In this document: one piece after another, positions 1-11,043 of the stretch
How positions within the stretch are numbered: the stretch's first letter is position 1
Layout of the letters: each line of letters starts with the position of its first letter
NCBI GenBank assembly: GCA_026120185.1
Contig: JANUWF010001213.1
Coordinates: 496,001 to 560,000, forward strand
Direction: 5' to 3'
Length of the DNA stretch: 64,000 bases
From: Voacanga thouarsii
Lineage: Eukaryota > Streptophyta > Magnoliopsida > Gentianales > Apocynaceae
Made by a program: the position numbers and the translations under genes
The notes under the pieces: model-generated
Database searches by the model: none
The model's input: the letters and a program-made list of their open reading frames with translations, nothing else
What the model was told of the DNA's origin: nothing

Positions 1-143
1 AACACTAGTGAAGGGTGACTGCCTAAGGCTGAAGAAAGCTGAGAAGTAGCACTAGGAGAAGACTGAGAACAGTACTTCTCGGAAGAGTGGTTTGTACTGT
101 TGACCCAATTGGTTGATGCACGTATAATATTTGGATTATCCAT
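1..143 (-). CDS. possible start of a second CACTA gene (partial)
   Basis: An open frame without stops starts at an ATG (143-141) and runs off the left edge. It begins MDNPNIIRASTNWVNS and is rich in serine and threonine, which is no recognisable domain. It lies just downstream of the TNP2 remnant on the same strand, where the better preserved element at 27955-39460 keeps its Transposase_24-like gene. By that parallel it may be the N-terminus of the same kind of accessory protein. No similarity supports this beyond position and a plausible start codon. Confidence 0.3.
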   Translation of the reverse strand, partial: MDNPNIIRASTNWVNSTNHSSEKYCSQSSPSATSQLSSALGSHPSLV

Positions 144-299
144 CTCTGCAAAAGAAGCAGCTAAAAAAAAATTAAAGTACAAGTTATGATCAAAACATAA
201 GTACAGATCTCATAATATCCTATTCAATGTAAATACGTTTTGCATAGAAGCAGCAAATAAATACTTGACATCTTATTGGAGGCTTGTTTGACAACATTT

Positions 300-1235
300 T
301 TCACTAATGCTTGACAGCTTGTTTCGTTGGACTTACTATTTTTATTCATCAAATTATTCTAACAATTCATTTTCCTCATTCTCTAAACTCTCTTCACTTG
401 TATTCCATTCTTCTTCTTCCTCTTCTTCATCATCATTTTCACCTAATTCAAAATCCCCTTATTATTTAAGTCGTGGTAACTCAACAAACAATTCTACCAC
501 TTCTTTATCACTGGATTCATGATACAAAGATCCCACATCATCAACCCCATGAGTCATAATAGCCAATTCTACATTAACTTCATCCTCTTGATATGCATTT
601 TCAACATGAGGAGCATCAATGACATGGCGAGCTTTACATTTTTGCATTGCTAGCCAATCACTTTTTTGTCTCTTAACTTTGGGATAAGTGCTATAGTAAA
701 CTTGAATAGCTTGATGGGCCAAGATGAATGGGTTATAACTGGGGTATCTCCTTTTGTGGTCGATATCCACAAGTTTATACTGTGGGTGAACTTTCACTCT
801 ACGATTACTAGTTGGATCAAACCAATCACATTTGAACATTACCACTTTTTGAACAGGAGTAAGAGGGAGTTCAAACTCAATGATTTCTTGCAAGACTCCA
901 TAGTAATCAGAAGTAGCTAAATTTTTATCACTTCCTTTGACACAAAATTCCACTATTGCATGTCTTTTTCCCTTCACTGTGTGAATGTATATGAAACCTA
1001 TATCCATTGACAAAGTATCCTTTAAAGGATTCTACAATTTGAGATGGTCCCAACGAAATGGCCTTTAGGTACTGGTTATCAACATGATTCAAGCTACTGT
1101 TAACTTGTAGACGCAGTTGACAGAACATGAATAAATAACAACATATTATATTGAATTCAATGAATCAATTTGGATGCAAAAGATTCAACACTTACAAATT
1201 CCCTAAACCACTGAGCAAACTCCTTGTCAAATCTT
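300..1235 (-). pseudogene. TNP2-like transposase, C-terminal DUF4216 region and acidic tail
   Basis: The minus-strand translation of 462-1128 gives the DUF4216 signature found downstream of TNP2 in plant CACTA elements. It includes YFVNGYRFH (near 1060-1030), DYYGVLQEIIEFELP (near 905-860), FKCDWFDPT and HPQYKLVDI, then a segment ending IQVYYSTYP. Near 1225-1195 lies an EFAQWFRE-like linker that usually precedes DUF4216. Past 470 the frame turns into an acidic stretch (poly-Glu near 430-400), typical of the end of these proteins. At least one frameshift separates the start of the domain (928-1128) from its body (462-1013). The gene is not translatable as one piece. No catalytic role is known for this domain. 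Confidence 0.82.
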
Positions 1236-1559
1236 AGGTCATTGTTTAGATCTGTGATATTCAGTTCCTCAAACCACAAATAGTCCTTAAATTTCCTAGA
1301 AACATCACAAGTAATCATAGTATTATAATCTTTGAACCTTTCTAATAAATCTCTGAATTACATATAATACATTATCAAGTATATGTAATATATGTATATT
1401 ACTTACTGAAAATATAATTCAACCTCTTCGCAGTTGCATAATATATAATTTGTAATTGCAATCACCTATTCATCCTTCGAATATCGCTTTTTTGCTCCAC
1501 CTATTTTCCGCCCCACTAACTTGCATATTGAAAGAATATCTTTAGTTGAATTAGGAGCA

Positions 1560-2063
1560 CATTCTTCATTGTGAGATGATATTCTATTGTTTGTTTCCAC
1601 GTGAAGTTCGAAGTAGTAGGAGAAGAATGTTGATGCCTCCTCAACAAGGTAAGTATTACAGATTAACCCTTCTACCCTTACCTTGGTTTTTTATCTTTTT
1701 CTTGAGATGATGCAAGAACCTACCATAACCATAGTATTAAAACATTTTGATGTTATAAAATAAATATTTAAGCAAAACTAACCAATCACATTTGTGAGTG
1801 ATTAAGACAAACCGTTTAAATAGATACATCCACCTATATTGCACAGGCCTACCAACCCTTGCCTCGAAAGGCAAATGAAGTAGAAGATGTTCCATTACAT
1901 CCAAAAAAACCCAGTGGGAAGATTCTCTCTAGCTTGCAAATCAGAGGAGCAACATCTTCCTCTAGTTTGTACATGTGTGACTCGGACAACTCTGTTAAAA
2001 TCGTCCATATTTTCTAGGGAAGTAGTTCCCGTAAGGCAATTGGAAATAATCTCTCCATGAACA
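1560..2063 (-). pseudogene. TNP2-like transposase, DUF4218 region
   Basis: Minus-strand fragments match the DUF4218 region that follows the TNP2 core in CACTA transposases. A KLERIFPLGFF-like piece lies near 1940-1900, a PVQYRWMYLFKR-like piece near 1850-1810, and YLVEEASTFFSYYFE near 1650-1600. The pieces lie in order but in different frames, separated by stops and AT-rich insertions. The segment continues the same decayed gene as the neighbouring entries. The function of the domain is unknown. Confidence 0.72.
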
Positions 2064-3180
2064 CATGTCAATCATGGCTCTTCATGCCAGACATTTTAAA
2101 ATCTTTATAATCAACGCACCTCTCTTATTTTGATGCATACCCATCAGGAAGCCTAAAATCCTTAACCCAATCTAGTACAAGTTTCCTTTGTTCTTTTGTT
2201 AATGAGTAGCAAGCATAAGGTTTGGTACCTTTCTTCTGATCTACTAGACAAATTTCTAATTCTGGCCTATTACAGAACATGGCCAAATCATGTCTAGCCT
2301 TGACCATGTCCTTGGTCTTACCATTCATATCCATCACTATATAGAATACATTAATAAACACATTTTTTTTGCTGTGCATTGCATCAATATTGTGGTAGAG
2401 AAGACTATCTTGCCAATAGGGTAAACCCATAATATGCACCATTTTGCCTCATTGTGGTAATCAACCCAGCCATCGTGTTTCCCAAGTTTAGTTGCAGTTT
2501 CAGTTATCTTTGGAAATAGTTTAACTCTATTCCAAAATTGGTCACTAGTAAGATGAGGTGGTGGTGGACTTAGATCCATCCATTTGTCTATTCTGAAGGA
2601 TTTTTTGTCTCTTCGAAACGGGTGGTGAATATGTAAAAATTAACGATAGCAATCAAACCACGATTGCTTTCCTCCAGAAGGCAATTGAAATGCTTTTGTT
2701 TACTCCATGCAATACAGACAAGCTAACCTCCCTGATGTACTCCACCAACTCAACATTCCATAAGCAAGGAAGTCATTAATTATCCACTGAAGGGCAGCCC
2801 GCATTTGAAAATTTTGCCTCTTTCAAATATCATATGTTACGACATTGGATGCCCATAAGTGATTGAGTTCATCCAGTAATGACTGCATATATACATCTAC
2901 CTTATGTTTTAGGGTTTTTGGTCCTGGTATAATGATAGTTAGGAACATAACGGAATTTTTCATGTACATCCGAGGTGGTAGATTATAAGGCGTCACAATG
3001 ACAGGCCAACAAGTGTACTATTTTCCTAAAATTCCAAATGGTGAGAATCCATTTGTACACAAGCCTAGTCTAACATTTCTAAGCTCTAAGGCAAAATCAA
3101 GAGAGCATGCAACAAAGTGCTTCCAGGCTCCTCCATCTCGTGGATAATTTAAAATACCATCCTCACTTACACTCTTCGCA
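2064..3180 (-). pseudogene. TNP2-like transposase core (catalytic Asp replaced)
   Basis: The core of the CACTA transposase is readable in pieces on the minus strand. LRNVRLGLCTNGFSPFG lies near 3090-3035, a DVYMQS-like stretch near 2900, and LLYHNIDAMHSKKNVF near 2400-2350. A block ending LVLDWVKDFRLPDGYASK lies near 2180-2125, and GMKSHD followed by HVFMERLFPIALREL near 2095-2025. In the family the motif is LCTDGFSPFG, whose Asp is thought to be catalytic. Here the codon reads Asn. Together with several stops and two frameshifts this makes the copy inactive. The domain normally cuts at the CACTA termini. Confidence 0.8.
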
Positions 3181-3182
3181 TG

Positions 3183-3639
3183 CTACCTCATATGCTCTAC
3201 AGTAGTGTTAGATGGATACAATCTCTCTAGCCTTGGAGTGATTGGAAAATAATATATTTTTCTTAAAAGTAACCTCTTTCCGCAATTTATTCTTTCCAAC
3301 CTTCTTCTTATGCGCATAGCATTCATGGCCACAGAATTTACACACTCTACTATTACTTCCATCTTTCCAATAGAGCATACAACCATTAACACAAAAAATG
3401 ATTTTCTGCACTGGTAATGCAAGTCTAGTAACCAACTTCTTTCTTTGATAGAAGTCTTCTACCATCCCGTTACTGGGTGGCATAACTTCTTTCATAAGCT
3501 GGGCAATCTGATTGAAATAATTTTCAGACATATTATTTTTAGACTTAATATATAGCAAATGAAAAATAACAGATAACTGTGAGTGAGTAGCACATCCATT
3601 CCATATTGGTGTATCAACAGCTCTTAACAAGTCATACAA
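3183..3639 (-). pseudogene. TNP2-like transposase, N-terminal region
   Basis: The 143-residue minus-strand frame at 3208-3639 is the segment before the catalytic core of TNP2 proteins. It reads YDLLRAVDTPIWNGC, then LLYIKSKNNMSENYFNQIAQ, LMKEVMPPSN, DFYQRKKLV, CVNGCMLYWKD and a cysteine-rich CKFCGHECY. An overlapping frame (3183-3422) carries the continuation, ending ITPRLERLYPSN, so there is a frameshift near 3350-3240. The order agrees with the domains on either side. Confidence in the identity is high, but the gene is broken. Confidence 0.82.
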
Positions 3640-3851
3640 TTTCTATGCCTCTGGATTAGGGGATTCGACGGCACGCGATTGAGGATCCGAGTCAAAGCTT
3701 GGTCCTGTAATATTAATTATCATCTAATGGTATGGGTTTTCAGATGCTAATTCTACGAAGGTTGCAAATTGGTCAATCCTGTGAGTTGTTCGTACCAATG
3801 CTTCTCCATGACAATTCGGTTTGTATAATTAGATACAAGACCTTTCCGATA

Positions 3852-4052
3852 CTAATGGGAAATGATTACTTCTTTAGAATAAAACTTTTCATTCTTACAA
3901 GCTGAACAAAAACATCTAATTCGACCCCTGTCTGCTGGAAGAGCATTTAATGATGCAAAATCATTGAATTTAAATACTCCCTTAATAAAGTCTAGATTAA
4001 GCCCCTGTTCCTGAGAGTTATGATGTTTATACATCCAACTACGATTTTTCAT
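3852..4052 (-). pseudogene. transposase-associated domain at the TNP2 N-terminus
   Basis: The frame opens MKNRSWMYKHH, continues with a GLNLDFIKGV-type segment, and reaches RGRIRCFCSACKN, a cysteine pair pattern (CxCxxC). This is the transposase-associated domain that starts plant CACTA transposases, where the start MDRSWMY is nearly invariant. The ATG at 4052 is the natural start codon of the gene. Downstream continuity to the next segment (3639) is lost through stops. Upstream lies the microhomology site at about 4095-4105 that is also the junction of the tandem duplication described elsewhere. Confidence 0.78.
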
Positions 4053-4107
4053 CTATAACATACACATTATCGGGAAAGCATTTAGTTATATATCAGGAAA
4101 ACAAAGG

Positions 4108-4606
4108 ATTATGCTTAGATATGAACACTACGATTAGTCTTCTTTATTGATTTACCATCTTCCTTATGCTTTTCCCAATATAGATGCCCAATTATGTTTA
4201 TATAGATGCCCAATATACTTAGCACACAATCAGTCAACTCCAGCATATACCACATACAAAAGAATATTTTCATGCGTGGTACATATTCACAAGCTTCATA
4301 ACTAAGGAAACTTTGGAATGTCCAAAGCAGAGTTATGAAGTTTTCTAACATTGCGCATCATATGTGGGCTTCTGAAGGTAAAGCATCGTTGCAAAACATG
4401 GAATGGGTGCCAAAAGATGTTTATATAAACGCCGAATATACTTGCACACAATCAGTTAACTTTAAAATATACCACATACAAAAGAATATTTTATTGCAAG
4501 GTACATATTCACATGCTTAGTAACTATCGAAATTTTTAAATGTCAAAAGTAAAGTAATGAAGTTTTCTAACATTGCGCATCATACGTGGGCTTCTGATGG
4601 TAAAGC
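4108..4606. repeat. ~220 bp tandem array, fragment 1
   Basis: About two units of a tandem repeat. Recognisable pieces are TAGCACACAATCAGTCAACT, a run ending CATATACCACATACAAAAG, TTTTAGTGCATGGTACATATT, and GCATCATACGTGGGCTTCTG. The fragment begins at a lead sequence (GCTTAGATATGAACACTACG) that recurs at 10612 and 18841. It is cut at 4606 by the LTR-A insertion. The last five bases, AAAGC (4602-4606), are the left target duplication. Confidence 0.8.
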
Positions 4607-6192
4607 TGTTGGGAAATATGCCCTTTTAGACTAGGTTTCTGATGAAAACATCGAATGTTTTAATAAAAGAATTTATTTTCAGAAATTATTTATGAATTTA
4701 CATTTTATTTATGCATAATTACGTTTGGAAAAGACCCATTGTATTTAAGTAAGTGGTCCATGTGAATGGAGGTCTTTCACAGTAAGGTACGGATCACGGG
4801 TTACTTAACACATAAATATTCATTCTTAACCAATTGATGAGAATGAGAATCTTAACATGTTTAGGTTATTATGTTATGAATTCCAAATAGGGAATGGCTT
4901 ACCTTTAGCCAGTGAGTAGTCCACTCACTTCATGACATAAGCGTATTTCGAATACGTAGAATAAGACCTGTAGTAGTGGTTTGTTAAAAGTACTATATGA
5001 TAAAAACCTAGACTACTACTGCTACAGCGTGGACTAGTACTTTACGACTTAAGTATAAGTTGGTAGTCTAACGAAACTGGAAACATATATTTTGATATGC
5101 TGTTGTTGAGGTTCTATCGTAAGACCAATATACTTACATGTTAGGTATGTGTGACTAATTAGTTAAGAAAGACTTGTAGAAGATAGTTTCAATACTATAT
5201 CGCCCCTGATGGTTGTCTGAAAGATCTAAGTATCCACGGCCCTGGGAAACATGACTTGAATGTTTGTATTAGGGTAGCTCCCTTGGAAAGCTGAAACAAT
5301 CCAGGAAGTCGTGGATCATTGGACTAGAAGCCTAAGGATGGTAGATGTCATTTAGAGAGGTGTTAATCCACTTCTACCTCTCTAAATGTATGGCGATGTA
5401 TAGGGGGTATTTTAGTCATTACACTTATAGGTCAGAGACTTTGCTAACACAGCATTGTGCTTGGGGTCAGTATTTCTTTATGGTGATATTAGGAAATATT
5501 TAAAATGCAAAATATAGCTATTTACATGGAAAAGGTATTTTGGTCATTTTAGTAGCCAAGGCAGTGTGTCTTTTGGTCCCTAGTATAGACCTTGAGTCCT
5601 AGTTAAATATAGGCTAAGGAATTGGTCATAAATTAAATTAAATAAAATTTATTTTATTTAAGTAACTTGATTTAATTATTGGGCTAAAATAAAATAAAAG
5701 TTCGTGGAGAAAGAGAATTAATTAAATTAGTTCGGTGGGTTAATTAATTGTTCAGGGCTTTGGCCCTGTTTGAATAATTAAAGATTAACATGGGACTAAA
5801 CTAATATAGGCTTGTTAATTGGACTAGCTTATTTAGATTGGGAAATTAATTATTTGTTGAGCTATTTATTTAGTTCTAATTAGAATAATTAATTTAGTCC
5901 AAAAGGCTAAACTAAGAGTCCAATGGGCTAGTCCAACTTAACCTCGGATTTTATTTAGGTTAAGCAGGAGGATTGAATACAACGTTGTTTTTCACTGCTT
6001 CTTCTCTATGAAAAAGAAACACCTCTCTCACTCTCTCTCCAAGAAAAGTTCCTTAGTCTGTGAGTTATTCACCAAATGAAATTAGGGAGGCCATATACTA
6101 GAAGATCGAGAGTTTGGGGTTCACCTACATCCAATGACGGAGTAGGAGGCTTGTAGGAATCGCACAAGAGGTTTCCACTAGCACACCTATCC
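4607..6192 (+). mobile_element. LTR-A copy 1 (copia 5' LTR, 3' part deleted)
   Basis: Begins TGTTGGGAAATATGCCC directly after the AAAGC target duplication and is collinear with LTR-A2 (11044) and LTR-A3 (19335). Alignment by eye breaks off at about 6192, after a short GCACACCT-containing stretch. There LTR sequence is fused straight to the end of gag, so the last ~200 bp of the LTR, the primer site, the leader and most of gag are deleted. No gene lies in it. Confidence 0.85.
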
Positions 6193-6600
6193 CAAAGGTC
6201 ATGAAGCCACAATCAAAGGCTATGATTGCTAAGGCTTCTTCCTCTAGAACTGGGTCCAAGCCCAGAATGTTCAAGAAGAAGAAGGGCAACGCAGTGGCCC
6301 AGCCCAAGACCCAGCCCAAAGAGAAACCCAAAGGTAAGTGCTTCAAATGTGGACTGAAGGGACACTGGAAAAATGAGTGTCTAGATCTTCAAGCCAAGAA
6401 AAACCCCACAAGTAATGTTTTCTATCTAGAGTCTATATCAATGGTTGGATCAACTTCTACTTAGATTGTTGATTCAAAAGCACTGATCACATCTATAACT
6501 CCTTGCAGGGGTTTAGAAAGATTAGAATACTCCAGAAGGGCGAACATGGACTACGTGTGGGAAAATGAGCACAAGTTTAGGCCCTTGTAGTGGGATAGCT
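6193..6600 (+). pseudogene. copia copy 1: end of gag (zinc knuckle) and protease remnant
   Basis: The frame at 6201-6464 carries a lysine-rich linker and the nucleocapsid zinc knuckle CFKCGLKGHWKNEC (CX2CX4HX4C, near 6340-6381). The family then expects the W..DSGA protease site. Here the Trp codon is a stop (TAG) and the active-site region reads VDSKST-like, without a usable catalytic context. The nearly identical but better preserved copy 2 (15142-15519) confirms the identity. The 5' end is a deletion junction to the LTR at about 6192. Confidence 0.82.
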
Positions 6601-6628
6601 AGATCTTATTTTTTATTATAATAGATTA

Positions 6629-7735
6629 GTGGTTTTGAAAGATATTTTATATGTACCTGGATTTCGACAGAATTTGATTTCAGCTGCGAAACTAATAAAT
6701 CAAGGATATTCTATGTCTTTCCATTCTGGTATTTCTATCAGTAGAGATGGAGAAATTTTATGTACTGGGCACATCTATAGGAATCTATTTTTCTTAAACC
6801 CTATTAACAATCAATTAAATAAGGCTCAATCTGAACCTTTAACAAGGAAAAGTAAGACTAATGTCAATAACTCTTACTTTGGCATCTGAGGTTGAGTCAT
6901 ATCAACACAACTAAGATTCAAAGGTTAATCCATGATGGGCCTTTAGGCTCATTGAGATTGGAAAATTGGCCTCAGTGTGAATCCTGCCTAATGGGAAAGA
7001 TGACCAAGAGGTCTTTTACCCCTAAGGCAGATAGAGCCAAGGAAATATTGAGTCTTGTTCATACTGATATGTGTGGTCCCTTGTCTACACCAGCTAGAGG
7101 GGGTATTGAGTACTTCATCACTTTCATGGATGATTGTACAAGGTTTGGTTACATTTACCTGATGAGACGCAAGTCTGACTCTTTTAACAAGTTCAAAGAG
7201 TTTAAGAATGAAGTGGAGCATCGAATAAGTAAATTAATCAAGACCTTACGATCGAATTGTGGTGGAGTGTACCTCCTGGGTGAATTCAATGACTACATGG
7301 TACATCATGGGATAGTATCCCAACTCTCTACACCAGGGACACCCCAGCAGAACTGAGTAGCTGAGAGAAAGAACAGGATATTGACGGAAATGGTCCGAAG
7401 CATGATATCTCATGCTACTCTTCCAGTGTCTTTTTTGGGATATGCCCTGGAAACAGTGGCATACATTCTGAACTTGGTGCTTTCAAAGTCAGTACCTAGG
7501 ACTCCCTATGAGATGTAGACTGGGTTTAAGCTAAGTTTGAATCATCTCAGGATATGGGGTTGTCCAGCTTATGTACTAGTCAAGGAAGACAAGTTGGAAC
7601 CAAGATCAGGATTATGCTATTTTGTTGGGTATCCAAAAGGGACAAAAGGTAGTGACTTTTATCATCCTAAAGAGTAGAAAGTACTAGTTTATACCAATGC
7701 TAGATACTTAGAGGATAATCAGAGTGCTTTCATGA
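6629..7735 (+). pseudogene. copia copy 1: GAG-pre-integrase and integrase
   Basis: Residues from 6629 (MVLKDILYVPGFRQNLISAA) are the segment before copia integrase. CESCLMGKMTKRSF follows near 6975-7015, the zinc-binding region's end. The integrase core starts with HTDMCGP (first catalytic Asp kept) near 7058 and MDDCTRFGY near 7130. At the second catalytic position, usually SDRGGEY, the copy reads SNCGGVY, so Asp and Glu are both lost. The third site, TPQQN then VAERKNR, keeps Glu but a stop replaces the Gly codon (near 7355). The C-terminal GCPAYVLVKEDKLEPRSG block follows. Several further stops occur. It cannot encode an active enzyme. Confidence 0.85.
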
Positions 7736-8396
7736 AAGGTTCAACTAGGTTGGAACTTGAGGAGAAGTTATCTTCGGAAAAATCTTCTTTTGACCCAGTT
7801 GTGGAACAAGAAGAGGGACAGCCTCAAGAGCCAGTACAATTGGAGCCTCGTTATAGTGGGAGAGTGTTTAGGGTTTTGGAGAGATGGACTGGAGAAGCTT
7901 TCGAGCTTGTCTCCGACCATCAGGAACAAGACCCTACTAAATATGAGGAGGCTATTGCTGATGCTAATACAAATCTATGGCATGAAGTAATTAAAACCAA
8001 GATTGAGTCTATGTACCTCAATCAGGTTTAGGATCTTGTAACTTCACCTGAAAGGATAAAACCCATTGGGTGTAATTAGGTATACAAGAGAAAGAGGGGA
8101 ATGCAGGGGAAGGTGGAAACCTTTAAAGCTAGGCTTGTGGCGAAGGGGTATACTCAGAAAGAAGTAATCGATTATGAAGAAACCTTTTCCCCAGTAGCCA
8201 TGCTTAAGTCCATCTGTATCCTCCTTGCCATCGCATGTCATTATGACTACGAAATATGGCAAATGGATGTCAAGACGACATTTTTAAATGGCCATCTTAG
8301 CGAAGACATCTACATATCCCAACCGGAAGGCTTTATTGCTAAAGGCTAAGAACATATGATTTGCAAGCTTAAGAAGTCCATTTATGGACTTAAGCA
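7736..8396 (+). pseudogene. copia copy 1: reverse transcriptase, first part
   Basis: Translation shows the linker with WHEV..KIESMYLNQV and KPIGC, then the copia reverse transcriptase: KVETFKARLVAKGYTQK, YEETFSPVAMLKSI, and YEIWQMDVKTTFLNGHLSED around the first polymerase Asp. It ends at KSIYGLK (about 8375-8393). A solo LTR (LTR-B1) then interrupts the gene, and the domain resumes at 10387. Internal stops at about 8030, 8079 and 8349 make it a pseudogene. Confidence 0.86.
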
Positions 8397-9969
8397 TGTT
8401 GGGAAATATGCCCTCTTAGACTAGGTTTCAGATGTAAAAATCGAATTTTTTAATAAAAGAATTTATTTTCAAAAATCGTTTGTGAATTTACTTTTTTATT
8501 TGTGCATAATTTCATTTGGAAAAGACCCATTGCGTTTAAATAAGTGATCTATGTTAATGGTGGTCTTTCACAATAAGGTATGGATCACGAGTTGTTTAAC
8601 ACATAAAACATTTGTTCTTAACCAATTGATGAGAATGGGAATCTCATTATGTTTAGGTTATTATGTTATGAATTTCAAATGGGGAATGGCTTATGAATAC
8701 TCAGTAAGTAGTCCACTCACTTCATGAAATAAGCGTATTTCGAATACGTAGAACATGACCTATAGTAGTGGTTTCTTAAAGTACTATTTGGTAGAAACCT
8801 AGACTACTACTGCTACAGCGCAGACTAGTGCTCTACGACTTAAGTATATACGTTGGTGATCTAACAAAGCTGGAAGCATGTACTTTGATATGCTTTAGTT
8901 GAGGTTCTATCATAAAACCAATATACTTATATATTGGGTATATGTAACTAGTTAGTTAAGACAGACTTGTACAAGATAGTTTCTACACAATAACGCCCAT
9001 TGTGGTTGTCTGAATGATCTAAAATGTCCAGGGCCTTGGGAAACATGACTTGGATGTTTGCTTTAGGGTAGCTCCCTTGGAAAGCGGAAATACTCCAAGA
9101 AGTCGTGGATCATTGGACTAGAAGCCTAAGGATGGTAGATGTCATTTAGAGATGTGTTAGCACACTTTTTCCTCTCTAAATGTACGGCGATGTGTAGAGG
9201 GGTATTTTAGTCATTCCACCTGTAGGTCGGAGACTTTGTTACTACAACATTTTCCTTGGGGTCAATATTTTCTTATCGTGATATTAAAAAATATTTAAAA
9301 TGCAAAATACAGCTATTTATATAACATGAGTTTTTTTGTCATTTTAGTAGCCAATGCGATGTGTATTTTTTGTCCTCGAAATAGCCCATAAGTTTGTTAA
9401 AGAGGATTTTATTTTATTCAGGAAGTCTAATTTATTTTTAGACTGGAATAAAAATAAATAAAAAGGAGTTGAGAGAAATTTATTATCTGGTTTAATTGGT
9501 TAATTAATTATTCATGGCCAAGTTCCAGTTTGAATAATTAGAAAATTAACCTGGGCTTAAACTAGAGGGGAATAAGCTTGTTTAATTATTTATTGGGTTA
9601 TTTATATAAGCCCAAGAAATAAATATTTAATGTTTAATTATTTTGGTTCATTTAGGCTCATTAATTATTTATTGGGTTATTTCTACAAGCCCAGAAAATA
9701 AATAATTAATGTTTATTATTTTAGAATTTTTTGGTTCAAGAAAAATAATAAATATTATTTTAGCCCAATAGCCTGGACCATAGGGTTTTTTTCCAAATAC
9801 AATTCAGAAGAGTTTAGGGTTAAGCCAAACTTACTCTGTTGATAACATCCGAGTGTTTGAAATATCATATCCCGAGGGATATTGTTATCAGATATCAGAT
9901 ACCTTGTTTTGGCTAGTGAGACTCACGCCTCTTGTGAAAAAGAAAAAAAACCCTATTTCGCCCAAAGCG

Positions 9970-10011
<42 letters not shown>

Positions 10012-10381
10012 TCTCTCTCTCCTGTTTCTGTTCTTGGATTTTACTAATCAATTGCAAAAGGGTCAAGAACGTTGAGATCACTCTTCTCGCTTGTTTGTTT
10101 CACCAACAAGGATTGAGGCAGTGGAATATTCTATGATCTGGAAAGCTTGGTGTTCATGCAAACAAGGCGTAGTAGGAGAATAGCGAGTTTTCAATCGGAA
10201 GCTTCAACAAGCGGACGAGAATGAGCCATTCCTGCGGTCCAATCGATTCCTTCACAGCCAAAGAAGCTTAGAGCACATAGAGATATGGATTGAATGCTTC
10301 CTTACTGTTTTTAAGCTATGATTTTTGCCTCCTTTTTTTTTTCTCCCACACAGCATGCTCCTCTATTTTTTCAAACCAATA
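8397..10381 (+). mobile_element. solo LTR-B1 inserted in the copia reverse transcriptase
   Basis: A 1985 bp LTR starting TGTTGGGAAATATGCCCTC and ending near CAAACCAATA. It splits the reverse transcriptase codon-for-codon between KSIYGLK and the RAWNIHF-like segment. AAGCA flanks it at 8392-8396 and 10382-10386, a 5 bp target duplication. Its first half resembles LTR-A and the rest diverges, so LTR-B is a related family. No internal region remains, so it is a solo LTR made by LTR-LTR recombination. The same insertion is present in copy 2 (16594-18614). Confidence 0.85.
9968..10022. repeat. (CT)n microsatellite inside LTR-B1
   Basis: A pure CT run of about 20 repeats follows GCGCGCG and ends in CGTGACTCTCTCTC. 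The matching place in LTR-B2 has a compound (AC)n(TC)n tract, so the array has changed since the two copies separated. Confidence 0.9.
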
Positions 10382-10386
10382 AAGCA

Positions 10387-10606
10387 GGTATTGAGAGTAC
10401 GGAACATTCATTTTGATGAGACTATAGAGTCTTATGGCTTTATTCAAAATGACGATAAACCATGCGTATACAAAAAACTTGAAGGCATAAATGTGGTTAT
10501 TCTAGTCCTCTGTGTGGATGATATTCTGCTCATTGGAAATGATGTAGGGTCATTATCATCTACAAATGTTTGGAAGTCTAGTCAATTCAGGAAAATACTG
10601 GATTGT
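10387..10606 (+). pseudogene. copia copy 1: reverse transcriptase, second part
   Basis: Directly after the LTR-B1 target duplication the frame resumes: a RNIHFDETIESYGFIQNDDK-type segment, a CVYKKLEG stretch, and VDDILLIGND, the polymerase active-site motif (YVDD, here CVDD). The domain breaks off after SSQF at about 10585. Sequence then passes, through shared CAGGAAAA bases, into the lead of the tandem array. The rest of reverse transcriptase, RNase H and the 3' LTR are absent from this copy. Confidence 0.85.
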
Positions 10607-10611
10607 GCTTA

Positions 10612-11043
10612 GATATGAACACTACGATTAGTCTTCTTTATTGATTTACCATCTTCCATATGCTTTTCCCAATATAGATGCCCAATTATGTTTATATAGA
10701 TGCCCAATATACTTAGCACACAATCAGTTAACTCCAGTATATACCACATATAAAAGATTATTTTAGTACATGGTACCTATTCACAAGCTTGGTAACTATG
10801 CAAATTTTTAAATGTCCAAAGTAGAGTTATGAAGTTTTCTAACATTGCGCATCATACGTGGGCTTCTGATGGTAAAGCATCGTCGCAATCAGTCAACTCC
10901 AGCATTTACCGCATACAAAAGAATTTTTTAGTGCATGGTACATATTCACATGCTTAGTAACTATCGAAATTTTTAAATGTCAAAAGTAAAGTAACAAAGT
11001 TTTCTAATATTGCGCATCATACGTGGGCTTTTGATAGTAAAGC
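10612..11043. repeat. ~220 bp tandem array, fragment 2
   Basis: Starts with the same lead as the fragment at 4108 (GCTTAGATATGAACACTACG) and holds about two units, one shortened by a deletion near 10885. It ends with AAAGC just before LTR-A2, the same array position where LTR-A1 and LTR-A3 sit. It is a duplicated copy, not an independent array. Confidence 0.8.

Larger units (their letters stand above)
1..4100 (-). mobile_element. CACTA (En/Spm) transposon remnant, minus strand
   Basis: On the minus strand the conserved blocks of a TNP2-type CACTA transposase follow in the right order from about 4052 down to 300. They are the transposase-associated domain, N-terminal region, TNP2 core, DUF4218 region, DUF4216 region and an acidic tail. 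All are split by stops and frameshifts. The left terminus lies outside the window. No terminal CACTA repeat was found on the right, where the sequence runs into a tandem array of about 220 bp units. The element is therefore a decayed copy of unknown full extent, and whether the array belonged to it is inference. Confidence 0.8.

Noticed and set aside
666..920. 84-residue plus-strand frame
   Set aside because: It is the antisense shadow of the DUF4216 part of the minus-strand transposase.
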